Positions 9,546-21,395 of a DNA stretch of 64,000 nucleotides are shown here, piece by piece (position 1 is the first letter of the stretch; every line of letters starts with the position of its first letter). Below the pieces are notes generated by a model. It worked only from the letters and a program-made list of their open reading frames with translations, searched no databases and was not told the DNA's origin. Position numbers and translations under genes: made by a program. This DNA is from Meghimatium bilineatum (taxonomy: Eukaryota > Mollusca > Gastropoda > Stylommatophora > Philomycidae), in assembly GCA_034231615.1 (NCBI GenBank), contig CM067317.1, positions 16,390,394 through 16,454,393 of the forward strand. Direction: 5' to 3'.

Positions 9546-12454
9546 TCTTCTTCTTCTTCTTCTTTCGTTCACTTGAAACGTCTATATCTAAATGTCTATA
9601 TCTGTAATTATGTCTCTTTAATAAAACGCACAGTCTTTTGTAGTTCATAGTGTCCCATAGAGTTTTGATTCCAGTGTTGTTTCCTCTGGCCAATATGTTT
9701 GCCTCAGCGTTTCATGCTCAGAACACTCTTGAAGTATATGTTTTGCACTCTGTGCTGCCTGTCCACATGTACACATGGCCGTGTTGCCAATATTGAACTT
9801 TGTATACATGTGACTGCGGAGTCGGTTGTGTCCTGTTCTGAGACGTAGAATTATAACTTGTTCTGGTCTGTTCATAATATGATAGTCATCTTGTGTTGGT
9901 GTTTGTGGCTTTCTTATTGACTTGATCATCTGTTTTTTCTGATGGTAGGTGATTGGTATATCTGGTTGGTCTTCGGCAGCACCTTCCTTAGCTAGTTGGT
10001 CTGCTTTTTCATTTCCTGGTATTCCACAGTGAGAGGGTATCCACTGCATGGTTACCCTATACTGGTAAGACAATTCGCCAAGTAGTTTTTTCAAGTCTGT
10101 TAGTTTTCCAGACTGGAGAGCTTGAAGCACTGACCTTGCATCTGTCAGGAATACCACAGGCTGTAGGTCAGAGTTGGAGTTCAGCAGTTTTTTAGCTGCC
10201 ACACTAATTGCCTGGATTTCTGCATCATAATTATTGCAGAATTTTCCTGTCGGTGTTCTGATTGTATCTCTAGGCTTGTGTGGATATTCTATATATACAC
10301 CTGCACCTCCATTCCTCACGGCATTCTGTGCAGACCCATCTGTGTATACGCTGACCCATATATCTTGTGGATATTTCTCATCCAGGAAACTGAGGGTGAC
10401 TGTCCTTCGCTGCACACTGTTCTGTTCGTCCTCGCTTAGTATTTCTTTCACATGGGTCTGAATGTATATCGGCATTCCAAGTCTTTCACTCCACGGGGTT
10501 TGTTCTGGTACAGGCCTTAAGGGGCTATCAACTTCAGGTAGGTCTGTAAGTTGTCTGCGGAGTCGTTTAGTTTGATGGATAAAGCTGCTTCTTTTCAGTC
10601 GTCCCATTGCTAGATTATGGAATCTTTCCTTCATTGGATGACTTGGCATACACTGAAACTTTTCTGCCTGAATTAGTACTTTTGTGTCTCTGCGTTCGCC
10701 AAGTGTTTGCATTCTTCCCATTTTCTGCATCTCTGCTATGGGTGTTGATTTCATTGCTCCCAACATTATTCTAAGTGCCTGGTTTTGCATTTTATCTAGA
10801 TCTTGTAATGTGGTGTTTGATGCAGGACACCATGCAGCTGAACCATATTCCAGGTGTGGTCTTATGCCTTGCTGGTAAACTTTACTGAGTATATTCCCAC
10901 TGGCTCCCCATGTGGTTCCACTTAGTTTTCTCAGGATAGCTAACTTCCTCCTGGCTATTGTTGTTGCTTTGTTTATGTGCTGCTTCCATGTCAGCTTATC
11001 ATCAAAAGTAACTCCGAGGTATGAGGGTTGTTTGTCTTCTTTCAAGAGCTCTCCATCTATTTTGATATGACCGGCTTTTTGTTTTGGTGAGAGGGTAAAA
11101 AGTGTAGTGTTGCACTTATCTGTGTTAATGCTGACGCACCATCTATTAGCCCATAAGGTTAGGGCATTGATAGCTCTTTATATTTGTTTAGTGGCCACTG
11201 TCGCATGTTCTTCCGTGCACCAGATCACCAGGTCGTCAGCATACATTGCCACTTTGATCCCATGTGGTAGTTCAGCAACTAGGTCATTGATGTAAACCAA
11301 GAAAAGTGTTGGTGACAGGACTCCTCCCTGGGGGACTCCATGACGTAGTAGAACTTTCTTGCTCTTTCGACCATCTAATAGTACCCTGGCTCTTCTATTA
11401 TGCAGGTATGCTTTTACCTATTTGTGCATTCTTGAGCTAACCCTGCAATTTCGCAATTTCTTTAGGAGCCCTTCTTTCCAGACCTTATCAAATGCTTTTC
11501 TGAGGTCTATCCATGCTGCTAGTACCAGTTTCTTATCTTGGAAGGCATCCTCAATCTCTTGGGAGAGGTAGGTTGCCTGATCTTCAGTAGAGTAGCACTG
11601 TCTGAAACCTGCTTGCTGTGATACCAGAAGGTTTTCACTTTCAAGGTACCACTGCATCCTAAGATTGATAATGCGTTCCATTGTTTTGCATAGACAGCTT
11701 GTGAGGCTGATGGGCCTGTAGTTGGAGACTGTGTTGCCATCTTTTCCTGATTTGAGGAGTGGTATCATTATTGCTTCTCTCCACGCCTGTGGTACATTAC
11801 CCGTGGACCAGCTTGTGTTAAAGATCTGCAGTAGCTTTGCTCTTGCTGCAATTCCCAGGTTTCTAATCATTTCATTAGACACTCCATCAGCTCCAGGGGA
11901 CTTTTTCATTTTCAATTTGGATATTGCATGCTCCAGTTCTCTCATTGTGATTGGTGCCTCCATGACTTCAGGTATAGGTTCGCCTTGTCCAATGTTTTGC
12001 TGGTTCTCTCGAACCTCCTGTTGTTTGTCTGGGCTGACTTTGATGTTATTGTCTTCTGCAAAGGAATCTGCAAAGTAATCAGCTGCATGTTTACCTGTTA
12101 AAATGTTTCTATCTTTATAAAGTGTGATCCTGGTATTTCTCCCTGTACCTTCATCATTTAGTTGTTTTACAAGTTTCCATAATTTCCTAGTATCTCTTTC
12201 GAGGTTCAGCGACTCTGTTTTTTCTTTCCAGCTACTCCATCTGGCTTGTAACTTGGCTCTTTGAAATTTAGCCTTTGTTTGCTGATATTTGTTGTGATGT
12301 TCTTGGCTAGGTCTGTTCTCAGCCTGCTGTCTAGATGTTTCCATCTCATTTTGCAGCTTTTCCAGTTCATTATTCCAGTAGGGTTTGTAGTTTTTGCGTG
12401 CCCCCCTGGGTATGATTTTACTAGCAGCATGTAGTATACATCTATTAAATTCAC
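9546..12454 (-). mobile_element. LINE-F: I-group non-LTR retrotransposon (RT and RNase H), 5' truncated
   Basis: On the minus strand one reading frame runs from 12454 to the stop at 9645, about 936 codons, broken only by TAG at 11418-11420 and TAA at 11178-11180. Order: a linker (EFNRCILHAAS, KPYWNNELEKLQ), RT fingers (KSPGADGVSNEMI, SNYRPISLTS), palm motif A (WIDLRKAFDKVW, about 11490), HGVPQGGVLSPTLF, motif C YADD (11232-11243), thumb (SYLGVTFDDKLTWKQHI), then RNase H with VYTDGSAQNA, the downstream Glu, LTDARSVLQAL and WIPSHCGIPGNEKADQLA. RT followed by RNase H points to the I group. The endonuclease is missing. A 3' UTR of about 85 bases ends in a (GAA)n tail at 9546-9561. The element is bounded by perfect 11-base duplications, so its edges are exact, and with only two stops it is fairly young. 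Confidence 0.95.
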
Positions 12455-12465
12455 ATCGGACATAT
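12455..12465. repeat. Target-site duplication of LINE-F, right copy
   Basis: ATCGGACATAT, identical to 9535-9545. Confidence 0.92.
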
Positions 12466-12667
12466 AAAAAGACACAATAGCATGGAAAGACCCATATTAG
12501 ACGGCAGAATTCCGGCAAGTAGAAGTCCTAGAAGGAGATGGACAGATGACATGAAAGACTGCATGAAGATATCATTGAAGAAGACAGACAGATTGGCACA
12601 GGATAGAGTCGGGTTCATGACATCAATTGCAAAGACAACGTTCTGGAAAGAAATGTCACCTGATGAT
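12455..12667 (+). mobile_element. LINE-D, right part, C-terminal end
   Basis: IGHIKRHNSMERPILDGRIP, then SRSPRRRWTDDMKDCMKIS, KKTDRLAQDRVGFMTSIAK and TTFWKEMSPDD. This is the C-terminal basic patch and tail of an RTE-like ORF. With one copy of the 11-base duplication removed it joins in frame to 9430-9545. The tail TTFWKE recurs near 55985. Confidence 0.88.
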
Positions 12668-13013
12668 GTCCATAAATTACGTATACATTTTGTGGGATTT
12701 TTTCCAAATCCCCCCCTCCCACCGTAAACAAATTGTCAAAAATGTAGGACTCCCACCCCTGCTTAATTCTGTAAAAAATATTACCAACCCCCAAACGAAA
12801 TTATAATAATTTTAAATTAATAAAAAAGCAAATGAAAAAAAAAAACATCGAATTTTTTAATAATATTTTTTGTTAAATTCACATTATTTAATTGTTGTAT
12901 AAAATATATTTTGTTGACGGTAACTTTTGTCAGCCCTCATTTCTCAAAGACTATCAGACTATTTCACCCCCTTCCCCATTCCTCCACCCCATTTTATGAC
13001 GTAATATATGGAC
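12668..13013. mobile_element. C-rich MITE with short terminal inverted repeats
   Basis: The left end GTCCATAAATTACGT and the right end ACGTAATATATGGAC are inverted repeats with one mismatch in 15. The inside holds C-runs (CCCCCCCTCCCACC, ACCCCCTTCCCC) and no open frame. It starts exactly where the LINE-D tail stops. A related right end (GTTTATGGACAGCCCC) lies at about 43952-43976, next to G-runs. Confidence 0.6.
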
Positions 13014-13925
13014 TGCCCTAACAAAATCTGACTAGCGTCCGCCGTTGAAAAGTACGTACCCCACCATAAGAGATATTTATTTGCTTAATTAGTTTAAGTC
13101 GACCACTACCTCCATCATTTTATATGGTCAATTCCGGTTGAATTAAACTGGACTAACATCAGCGGTTGAAAACAGCGTCCCTTGGCATATGGTGTACATT
13201 TTCATTTTCGTGTAATCTGTCTTGTCATAGTGACAATTTTGTGAATCTTGTGTCTGTTATTTTTTGAGTTTTCTTAGAGCTTGATTTTCTTAGAAATCGA
13301 TATGGTGTTCGTCTTATGAAGCTCCATTAGCGAGGCTCGACATAGTCCAACCACAGCTACTGAGGGACACACTCGATAGTCCACTATAGTACAGAAGCAG
13401 CAAAGGCGATCTATAGAATAAAATACAGAAGCAAGAACTACTACAATTCTTTTGTTATAATGTAATGGTACACATATGCGATCAGCAGCATGCAGGCTGG
13501 ATACAGAAAACAGGCAGTTAGAAAACATCCTGTTTCAAACAAAAGTCAACCAGCTCTTTAAAATAAAGGGTATCAGTGTTTCAAATCTAGCAGACAGACC
13601 GAAGGAAAGGATGAGACTGTACTTATCCTTCTAAGGAGCAATATCGGTGCATATGAAGAAGAAATCTTCATGGATGGAGTAGAGCATCAGCTGGTGCAAT
13701 TGAAATCCAAGATGCGTTGCAACTTCCTAACGAATATTGCCCTAATAGCAAACCTATGTTTCAGCATGATTCAGGCTCCGCGTAAAACCTATATTACGGT
13801 CGACAACATCAATAGTCACTCCCTTAGCTGGGGTTACAGACAACTTTATGATAATAACAAGGGGATGAGGTTGAAACATGGCAAAATGATCACTCATTAA
13901 TGCTACTCAATACTTCATCAGACAT
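13014..13925. other. No gene recognised
   Basis: Longest frames are under 85 codons and resemble nothing I know. No repeat of the window maps here. Confidence 0.4.
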
Positions 13926-13927
13926 AT

Positions 13928-13948
13928 ACACGCACACACGCACGCACG

Positions 13949-13980
<32 letters not shown>
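13928..13980. repeat. (CA)n microsatellite
   Basis: CA/CG-rich dinucleotide run (ACACGCACG, then pure CA). Confidence 0.95.
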
Positions 13981-13983
<3 letters not shown>

Positions 13984-14589
13984 TATACTTCAGAAATTGG
14001 CACATAACTTGATAATAAGCTTCTACCATATGATCTCTCGTGTACAAACGTGTCCAAAGCAACACCTTACCGAAGTAACCCTGTTTGACAAAGTTTGCTA
14101 TGGAGCGATCGAGTACCTGGCGGTATAACCAGGTTGGAATGTGTTTGGGACCTCTTCAACTGCAAGAGCAATACTCATCGGCGAGTGAACTACGCTCTGT
14201 CTTGCACCAACTCCACCCCACGCATGGGTTAAGTGGTCCTACGCAAGGTTTAAGTGTTTCTCAAACACCCCTCCCTGACGTGAGCTATGCCAGAAGCAGT
14301 CCTAGCAAGTAAAGGTGCTAAAGTCAGAGGCAGCCAGCCAAGAGACGCATCATATCAATCAAGATACCACGAAATAAAACACCAAATGGGAATATGTTTA
14401 TAGTAAACTACTGGAGGTTCCAATTTGCCACGATGAGCTAGATGGCATTCAAATAGAGCTGCTTGCAAAATACACAAAAACTACTGAAAATAATGCACTA
14501 GTATGCTGAAGGTGGCAACAGGCAAAAAGTGTAACCAAAAAATACCCTGAATGAAGGGCTATCATAATAAATTTGTGCTGCTTATAAGA

Positions 14590-14795
14590 AAACCGGCTCT
14601 GTGGCAAAGTGGTAAAGAACGCATTACATGGCCAATTTACCGAGTTCGATTCCATGTACAGGCATTTGAGCATCCAGACCGCTTAGAAAGCAATGACAAC
14701 CTATTGTACTTATTTAGATTGCCTAGAAAATCACCAGAGCCAAAAAAATGCGGGGTTGATAGCTACGTCATGAATAGGATATGCTACCAATATAA
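14590..14795 (+). mobile_element. SINE-C: tRNA-derived SINE
   Basis: The head has an A box, TGGCAAAGTGG (14602-14612), fitting the consensus at every position, and a B box, AGTTCGATTCC (14643-14653), about 40 bases downstream, the spacing expected of an internal RNA polymerase III promoter. The body (GAAAGCAATGACAACCTA, TTGCCTAGAAAATCAC, GTTGATAGCTACGTC, GGATATGCTACC) recurs at 39178-39295 and, inverted, at 29382-29468. No cloverleaf folds, so this is a SINE and not a tRNA gene. Confidence 0.82.
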
Positions 14796-14829
14796 GAAAT
14801 CTATCTCAGCAGTGATATAGCTTGTAAAA

Positions 14830-15240
14830 TAAGTGGCTTTCAGCGCTGTCGATCTGATCAAAAGGACAGGCGAAAAGGTGGGGTACTTACGTATGTTAAG
14901 AACAATATCACTACACGAATGTTCACCCACTAGGGCAAGACACAAGCTTAGTGAAATGAAAACGTATCGCGTGCTTATACTTCAATATCCTTTCGCGGAG
15001 CTGTGTGTATATGATCACATTGACAGGTGATAACTAGTAAATTTGCAGGATGAAAATGAACCTATCCTGATTAACCAGCCAATCAACCCATCAACCGTTT
15101 ACTCCAGATCATGGCATACTACCTCTTCACCAGACCTAACATTTACTCACCACACCTGACTAGAACATCCATCGTGTTGTTGGAAAACAGATTTAATCAT
15201 TGACACTGGCCAGTCTTCATGATTGTAGAAAATGAATATA
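14830..15240 (+). mobile_element. Old LINE-F-like endonuclease remnant
   Basis: Plus-strand frames contain GGVLTYVKNNI and a degenerate PDLTFTHHT region, like the endonuclease domain of I-group LINEs. Many stops and shifts. It is followed after a tandem array by the RT-upstream part at 15600-16120, so the two probably come from one old copy. Confidence 0.5.
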
Positions 15241-15265
15241 TTAAAGAGAGTAGCACTCTCCCTAG

Positions 15266-15562
15266 GTGAAAATACAAAAAGGGAAAACGTACGGACATTA
15301 CGCCAGTGTACTCGACAGAAACATATCTACAGATGATGACATCAGAGAAGACATAAAGGGACAACGTCATACCGACATTACGCCAGTATACTCGCCAGAA
15401 ACGTATCTACAGATGATGACATCAGAGAAGACAAAAAGGGACAACATGCCGCCATTACGCCAGTGTACTCGCCAGAAACATATCTACAGATGATATCAGA
15501 GAAGACATAAAGGGACAACGTACCGACATTACGCCAGTGTACTCCCCAGAAACGTATCAACT
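15266..15562. repeat. Tandem array, about 78-bp unit, four copies
   Basis: The marker GCCAGTGTACTCG or a near variant recurs at about 15302, 15382, 15460 and 15533, giving unit lengths of 80, 78 and 73. The units carry small indels. Confidence 0.92.
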
Positions 15563-15599
15563 ACTGATGACATCAGTATCATATTCAATTAATTATGTA

Positions 15600-16125
15600 G
15601 ATGTATAATACTCGCTGCCCTAGAGGGACCCGTAAATACTGCAATCCTCATTGGATTAGTGAACTAGGGGGACAACAAAATGGAGTGGAAACATCTCACT
15701 AGCAATAAGAGACAAGTCTGTGCCAAGAGCCCGACAATAAATAACAACAAGGTTAAATTTAATAGAATCAAGCTACAAGCCAGGCGGTGCAGCTTGAAAG
15801 AGAAAACACAATCGATAAACATTGAGAAAGATACGAATAAACTGGAAGTTGGTAAAATAACTAAATTATGAAGATACTATGAGACATCGAAAGTTCACAT
15901 TACATAAAGATGGAATGATCCTCATGGAAAAAAGACAACTGACTACTTTTCATACTCATTTGCTGAATACAATAAAATCAAACTTAGCCCAAAGAAACAA
16001 AAGTGATTCATCAGAAGAGAGATAATATCGGACAAGATAGAGCCGTGTCTGAAGTTATGGAGGCATCGATTATACCTAGCCTGAGACTGCCTGACACTGC
16101 TGTGGACCAAGATGTTCCTAATGTT
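15600..16125 (+). mobile_element. Old LINE-F copy, region before the RT
   Basis: Plus strand: KFNRIKLQARRCSLKEKTQS, INIEKDTNKLE, then a shifted frame with TTDYFSYSFAEYNKIKLSP. This is parallel to KFQRAKLQARWSSWKEKTES and ADYFADSFAEDNNIKVSP of the younger copy at 9546-12454. It is clearly older, with several stops and shifts, and its RT core is absent. Confidence 0.75.
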
Positions 16126-16289
16126 CTGGTAACGTATGTTAACACACAAAGATAGAGAGCACAGAATACCTCACGCGTCCGGGAATTTGATGAAGAAGAG
16201 GAAGGCGTCAAAACAAGACATCTCTGACCGCAGAATACAACAGAGTTTTAGGTATGATGTGGTCTTGAACAACATAATTTCATATATAT

Positions 16290-16440
16290 TGTGTTCTTAA
16301 TAAGGCCTTTTGTTGGAAACGTCGGTTTCTGTGTACTATTATGTGTTAACATTGATATAAATGCTTTATTATCCCTTTCCAAGTTGCTCCTGTTGGATTA
16401 CAGTTTTGCCGCAGCTATTCATTACTTAGAGAATCAGCAC
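16290..16440 (+). repeat. Dispersed repeat with a GGAAACGTCGG motif
   Basis: Contains AAGGCCTTTTGTTGGAAACG, which has the same layout as the end motif of the inverted-repeat element (21397-21417), and CCTGTTGGATTACAGTTTT, which recurs with changes at 55902-55925. Possibly another Penelope-like end, uncertain. Confidence 0.35.
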
Positions 16441-16492
16441 ATCCAAAGAATGTTGGATTGATTGTTAAATCCTAAATAGTATATTGTACCAA

Positions 16493-16690
16493 GAACATTC
16501 ATTCATTCATTCATTTTCCTTTTGCGCTGAAGTTAGTGCATAGGGCAGATCTCCCCAATTCTGTCTGTTCAAAGCTATTCTGTGCAGTTATTGAATATTG
16601 GTTGTTTTACTGTCTCTAAGTATTGTTCTTCTGAGTGTTTCTTTTGGTCTACCCCTTACTCTTTTGCCTGTAGTTATCCGTTAACACACA
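16493..16690 (-). mobile_element. LINE 3' end with (GAAT)n tail, copy 2
   Basis: Close match to 7203-7330 and longer. Beyond the shared part the minus strand codes for a short GRPKRYTQ-like stretch. Truncated non-LTR retroelement. Confidence 0.6.
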
Positions 16691-17732
16691 ATAATAATAA
16701 GAACATAATATAACAACATAATATAAGAAAACAACCATATAAGAACATAACAATATGAAATATATCTTTATTAACAGATTTGTTCCGTTACTACACAGTC
16801 ATTTGCTTTGTTACTTATTTTGTGTTTGATAAGAGTACATGTTTACTTTTATTGTTATGTTTTGATATTTATTTTCAACTTCTTCCCCGTTACTTCACAT
16901 TTCAACACCGACACCAAACGAAAAGACCTCATATATTTCTGTAACAAACTTACAAATTGACGTTGTTGTGTGCATTGTGCACATATAAGCAACACGGATA
17001 AAACAATGGGTGTGTTTTGTTGTTTATTTAGATTCAGAAATTACAAGCACTAAACCTCTTACTTCCTATGTTCAGTAAGGGTTTTCTCCAGAGATACATT
17101 TTATTTTGGTCTAGAAGATTCCAAGTCTCAGCGGTGTCAAATGTTTTGTCTAGAAGATTCCAAGTCTCAACGGGATAAAATGATTTATCTGGAATCCTCT
17201 ACTCATAGGAAATATATAAAGATGTCATGTTCCATCATTTTGACTGCATACTTCTAATCACACGAACACCTGAAACCATTAAGATTGTTTATACCTACTT
17301 TTGACCATCTGCCCATAAGGCCACATACTATCAATAAGGTCAACATTGGTCATAACATTTAAACAAACCAAGCAGAAAGATGAAAGGTGGCAATATTTGC
17401 TTTCATATCACAGGTATTGATTGGCTTCAAGAAAGAGACGGGTGTTAAGAGAATGGCTCAGTTACATCAGCTGCAATTTTTCGATATGTAGTTTCATATT
17501 AAATTTGATCGACGTATGCTCACAATACATTATCAAATCAGACACGTGATTTTATATAAGAATGATAAGATCACTGTATGTTTATAAAAAAATGTCCGAT
17601 GAAGAGTGACGATATTGTGAAAAAAACAGCAACACAGATAATGGTGTTCCACCTTCTCAAGCGAAGATGAGCATTCCATTTTTAAAAAAGCCAAGTTTGG
17701 TGTGTTTGTTTATAAGGTCTCAAGTGACCTTA
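16691..17732. other. No gene recognised
   Basis: AT-rich, without a long frame. A segment of about 52 bases (TCTAGAAGATTCCAAGTCTC) is tandemly duplicated at about 17110-17205. Nothing else stands out. Confidence 0.4.
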
Positions 17733-17745
17733 TATAGATTAGAGC
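17733..17745. repeat. 13-bp target-site duplication, left copy
   Basis: TATAGATTAGAGC, identical to 21566-21578. The two copies bracket the whole inverted-repeat structure. Confidence 0.88.
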
Positions 17746-19479
17746 ATAACACAACCTAACAACGAGATACAGGGACAGACGACGTTTCGACTATTAAGCC
17801 TTCATCAGGACAAACGAAAGACAACGGTACAACGAATCTTACATGGAAACAAACGTGGTTGATAGGAAGGAAAGAGGAGGAGAGATAGTGAATAGATAGT
17901 GGAGGAAGTAAATAAGGAGCGGCATATTGGGGAGGAAGAGAGTATGGGGAGAAGAAGTGAGGAGAGAAAGTGCACGGAAGGAGGTGAGGAGCGAAAATGG
18001 ATAAGGTGTGGTAGTAAGTAAAATAGATAAGGTTAAATTAAGATACCTCAAAAGTGGCAACACGCAATGAGTATAACGAATAGATAGCAGAGGAAGCAGA
18101 GATGGAGCAGCCTAGCAGGGAGGAAGAGGGTATGGGAAGAAGTGAGGAGGGGAAAGTGCACAGAAGGAGATGAGGAGTGAAAATAGTTAAGGTGTAATAG
18201 CAAGTAAACTAAGATAAATGAGGATAAATTCAGATACTTACCTGAAATGGCAACAGGCAATGAGTATTAGCATACAGTCGTCATGGAAACGCAAAAGAGG
18301 ATGGTAGGAGAGATCAGATGAGGGAGAGAGAGAGATGGAGATGAAGAATAAAGTAGAGAAAAAAAAGGGGAGAAAAGAAAGAAACGACCGAGCAGATATA
18401 GGCAGTGGAGAGAGACTATAAGTAGGAGTACATAATGGTGGGAAGAAAATACAGTGATAATACAATGATGTATGTAAGTGAGAGTAAAATATAAAATATA
18501 GGTGATAATATATAAAAAAGAACTTATCTGATACGTGGAGAACTGGCTAGCTTGAAACCAACAGTCACACTGGTGGGTCAGGGTCAATGGACAATGAAAG
18601 CTAGTGAGGCAAGAGCGTCAATAAAATACCAACATGCCAGATTGTCACACCACAGGAAACTACAGGAAACTAAGAGGACTACAGAAATGGCCGCAGGGAA
18701 GATTGAGCGATAAGTATAACGGTCCAGTATTATGCCGAGAGACCGACTGAAATAATAGGCAGGGCCGTAGAGAGAAACCCGAGGCGGGTAAAAGTGAAAC
18801 CGTGACTCCTACAAATAGTCATAGAGACAGATAAAAAAAGGGATGAGAGGAATGCAGAGGAGAAGAACAAGAAAAGAGAGACGAAGAAGAGAAAAAAAGA
18901 AAAGAGAAAAAAAAAAGGAAGAAAAAAAGAAAAAAGAAGAAGAAAACGGTGGATAGACGTGGGCCCCGAGCCGGAAATACGCCACGCAAGGACGGGATGT
19001 GGAAGTAGGAAGGAGCCTACCGGACACAGCAAGGTAGGGTGGGGGACTAACACGGGGAGGCGCGTCGTGCGAAGGTATCAGGCTGATAAAGAAAGAAGGT
19101 GCAGAAGAGAAGGGTACCAGAGTAGGAGAGAAAAGGGGAAAGTAGGCAATGTCAGATGGAGGCAGACCCAGAACTACAGCCAAAGCATGTGAGGTGGTGG
19201 GGGGTCGTATGTGACCAAGTAAGGGTCATCAGTCCATAATGTCGTTGTAGTTGGAGGTCGGTGTAACAGAGGTTCCGATAAAATAAATATTGCGGAAGAT
19301 GGACCAAGGTCACAACCGCAACGACAAGTACCTTTTAGGCCCCGTGTTCGGAAGTGAGACCCGTCGCATCAACCGAAGATGATAAGAGGATGGACTAGCC
19401 GCACGTCACAATCCCTATGTGGGTATTGCCCGCACTGTACACTAGCCCATCTATGGGAACAACGATCACCGGACAGAAC
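17745..19479 (-). repeat. Inverted-repeat arm, left (1735 bp)
   Basis: Reverse complement of 19718-21451. Outer edge CATAACACAACCTAACAACG pairs with 21432-21451; inner edge GGACAGAAC pairs with 19718-19726. The one length difference lies in the pyrimidine tract near 18910. Confidence 0.95.
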
Positions 19480-19717
19480 CTCGAGCCACCGATACACGAT
19501 CCCTTAGTCCAGGCCATGTACCATGGTGAGAAACATGTCAGATGAAACGATGTTCGTAGTTGAGTGAGACCAACCGTACATTGCAACCCACTGGAGGTGT
19601 TGCCCGTACCGCACGCTGGCTCCATAAATATACATAGGGGACCCCTGTATCCGAGCCATCCAAGTCGTGTGAAAAAAAAAAAAAAAAAAAATAAATAAAT
19701 ATATATGTATATTCTAA
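19480..19717. other. Spacer of the inverted repeat
   Basis: Unique 238 bases. The left-hand part (to about 19660) reads as a continuation of the minus-oriented copy; then comes an A-run of about 20 (19672-19691) and an AT tract up to the start of the right arm. This suggests the right copy is shorter at its inner end than the left copy. Confidence 0.7.
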
Positions 19718-20933
19718 GTTCTGTCCGGTGATCGTTGTTCCCATAGATGGGCTAGTGTACAGTGCGGGCAATACCCACATAGGGATTGTGACGTGCGGCT
19801 AGTCCATCCTCTTATCATCTTCGGTTGATGCGACGGGTCTCACTTCCGAACACGGGGCCTAAAAGGTACTTGTCGTTGCGGTTGTGACCTTGGTCCATCT
19901 TCCGCAATATTTATTTTATCGGAACCTCTGTTACACCGACCTCCAACTACAACGACATTATGGACTGATGACCCTTACTTGGTCACATACGACCCCCCAC
20001 CACCTCACATGCTTTGGCTGTAGTTCTGGGTCTGCCTCCATCTGACATTGCCTACTTTCCCCTTTTCTCTCCTACTCTGGTACCCTTCTCTTCTGCACCT
20101 TCTTTCTTTATCAGCCTGATACCTTCGCACGACGCGCCTCCCCGTGTTAGTCCCCCACCCTACCTTGCTGTGTCCGGTAGGCTCCTTCCTACTTCCACAT
20201 CCCGTCCTTGCGTGGCGTATTTCCGGCTCGGGGCCCACGTCTATCCACCGTTTTCTTCTTCTTTTTTCTTTTTTTCTTCCTTTTTTTTTCTCTTTTCTTT
20301 TTTTCTCTTCTTCTTCTCTCTTTTCTTGTTCTTCTCCTCTGCATTCCTCTCATCCCTTTTTTTATCTGTCTCTATGACTATTTGTAGGAGTCACGGTTTC
20401 ACTTTTACCCGCCTCGGGTTTCTCTCTACGGCCCTGCCTATTATTTCAGTCGGTCTCTCGGCATAATACTGGACCGTTATACTTATCGCTCAATCTTCCC
20501 TGCGGCCATTTCTGTAGTCCTCTTAGTTTCCTGTAGTTTCCTGTGGTGTGACAATCTGGCATGTTGGTATTTTATTGACGCTCTTGCCTCACTAGCTTTC
20601 ATTGTCCATTGACCCTGACCCACCAGTGTGACTGTTGGTTTCAAGCTAGCCAGTTCTCCACGTATCAGATAAGTTCTTTTTTATATATTATCACCTATAT
20701 TTTATATTTTACTCTCACTTACATACATCATTGTATTATCACTGTATTTTCTTCCCACCATTATGTACTCCTACTTATAGTCTCTCTCCACTGCCTATAT
20801 CTGCTCGGTCGTTTCTTTCTTTTCTCCCCTTTTTTTTCTCTACTTTATTCTTCATCTCCATCTCTCTCTCTCCCTCATCTGATCTCTCCTACCATCCTCT
20901 TTTGCGTTTCCATGACGACTGTATGCTAATACT

Positions 20934-21312
20934 CATTGCCTGTTGCCATTTCAGGTAAGTATCTGAATTTATCCTCATTTATCTTAGTTTACTTGCTATT
21001 ACACCTTAACTATTTTCACTCCTCATCTCCTTCTGTGCACTTTCCCCTCCTCACTTCTTCCCATACCCTCTTCCTCCCTGCTAGGCTGCTCCATCTCTGC
21101 TTCCTCTGCTATCTATTCGTTATACTCATTGCGTGTTGCCACTTTTGAGGTATCTTAATTTAACCTTATCTATTTTACTTACTACCACACCTTATCCATT
21201 TTCGCTCCTCACCTCCTTCCGTGCACTTTCTCTCCTCACTTCTTCTCCCCATACTCTCTTCCTCCCCAATATGCCGCTCCTTATTTACTTCCTCCACTAT
21301 CTATTCACTATC
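20934..21312. repeat. Tandem duplication within the right arm, about 190-bp unit
   Basis: Two diverged units, each opening with CATTGC.TGTTGCCA and holding GTGCACTTTC and CTCACTTCTTC in the same order. The left arm has the mirror image at about 17884-18262. Divergence between the units is far greater than between the arms, so the duplication predates the inverted arrangement. Confidence 0.85.
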
Positions 21313-21395
21313 TCTCCTCCTCTTTCCTTCCTATCAACCACGTTTGTTTCCATGTAAGATTCGTTGTACCGTTGTCTTTCGTTTGTCCTGATGAA

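Noticed and set aside
17839-21357. Serine/phenylalanine/leucine-rich frames of 70-150 codons in both arms
   Set aside because: Products of pyrimidine-rich tracts, mirrored exactly by the inverted repeat; no domain and heavy low complexity.
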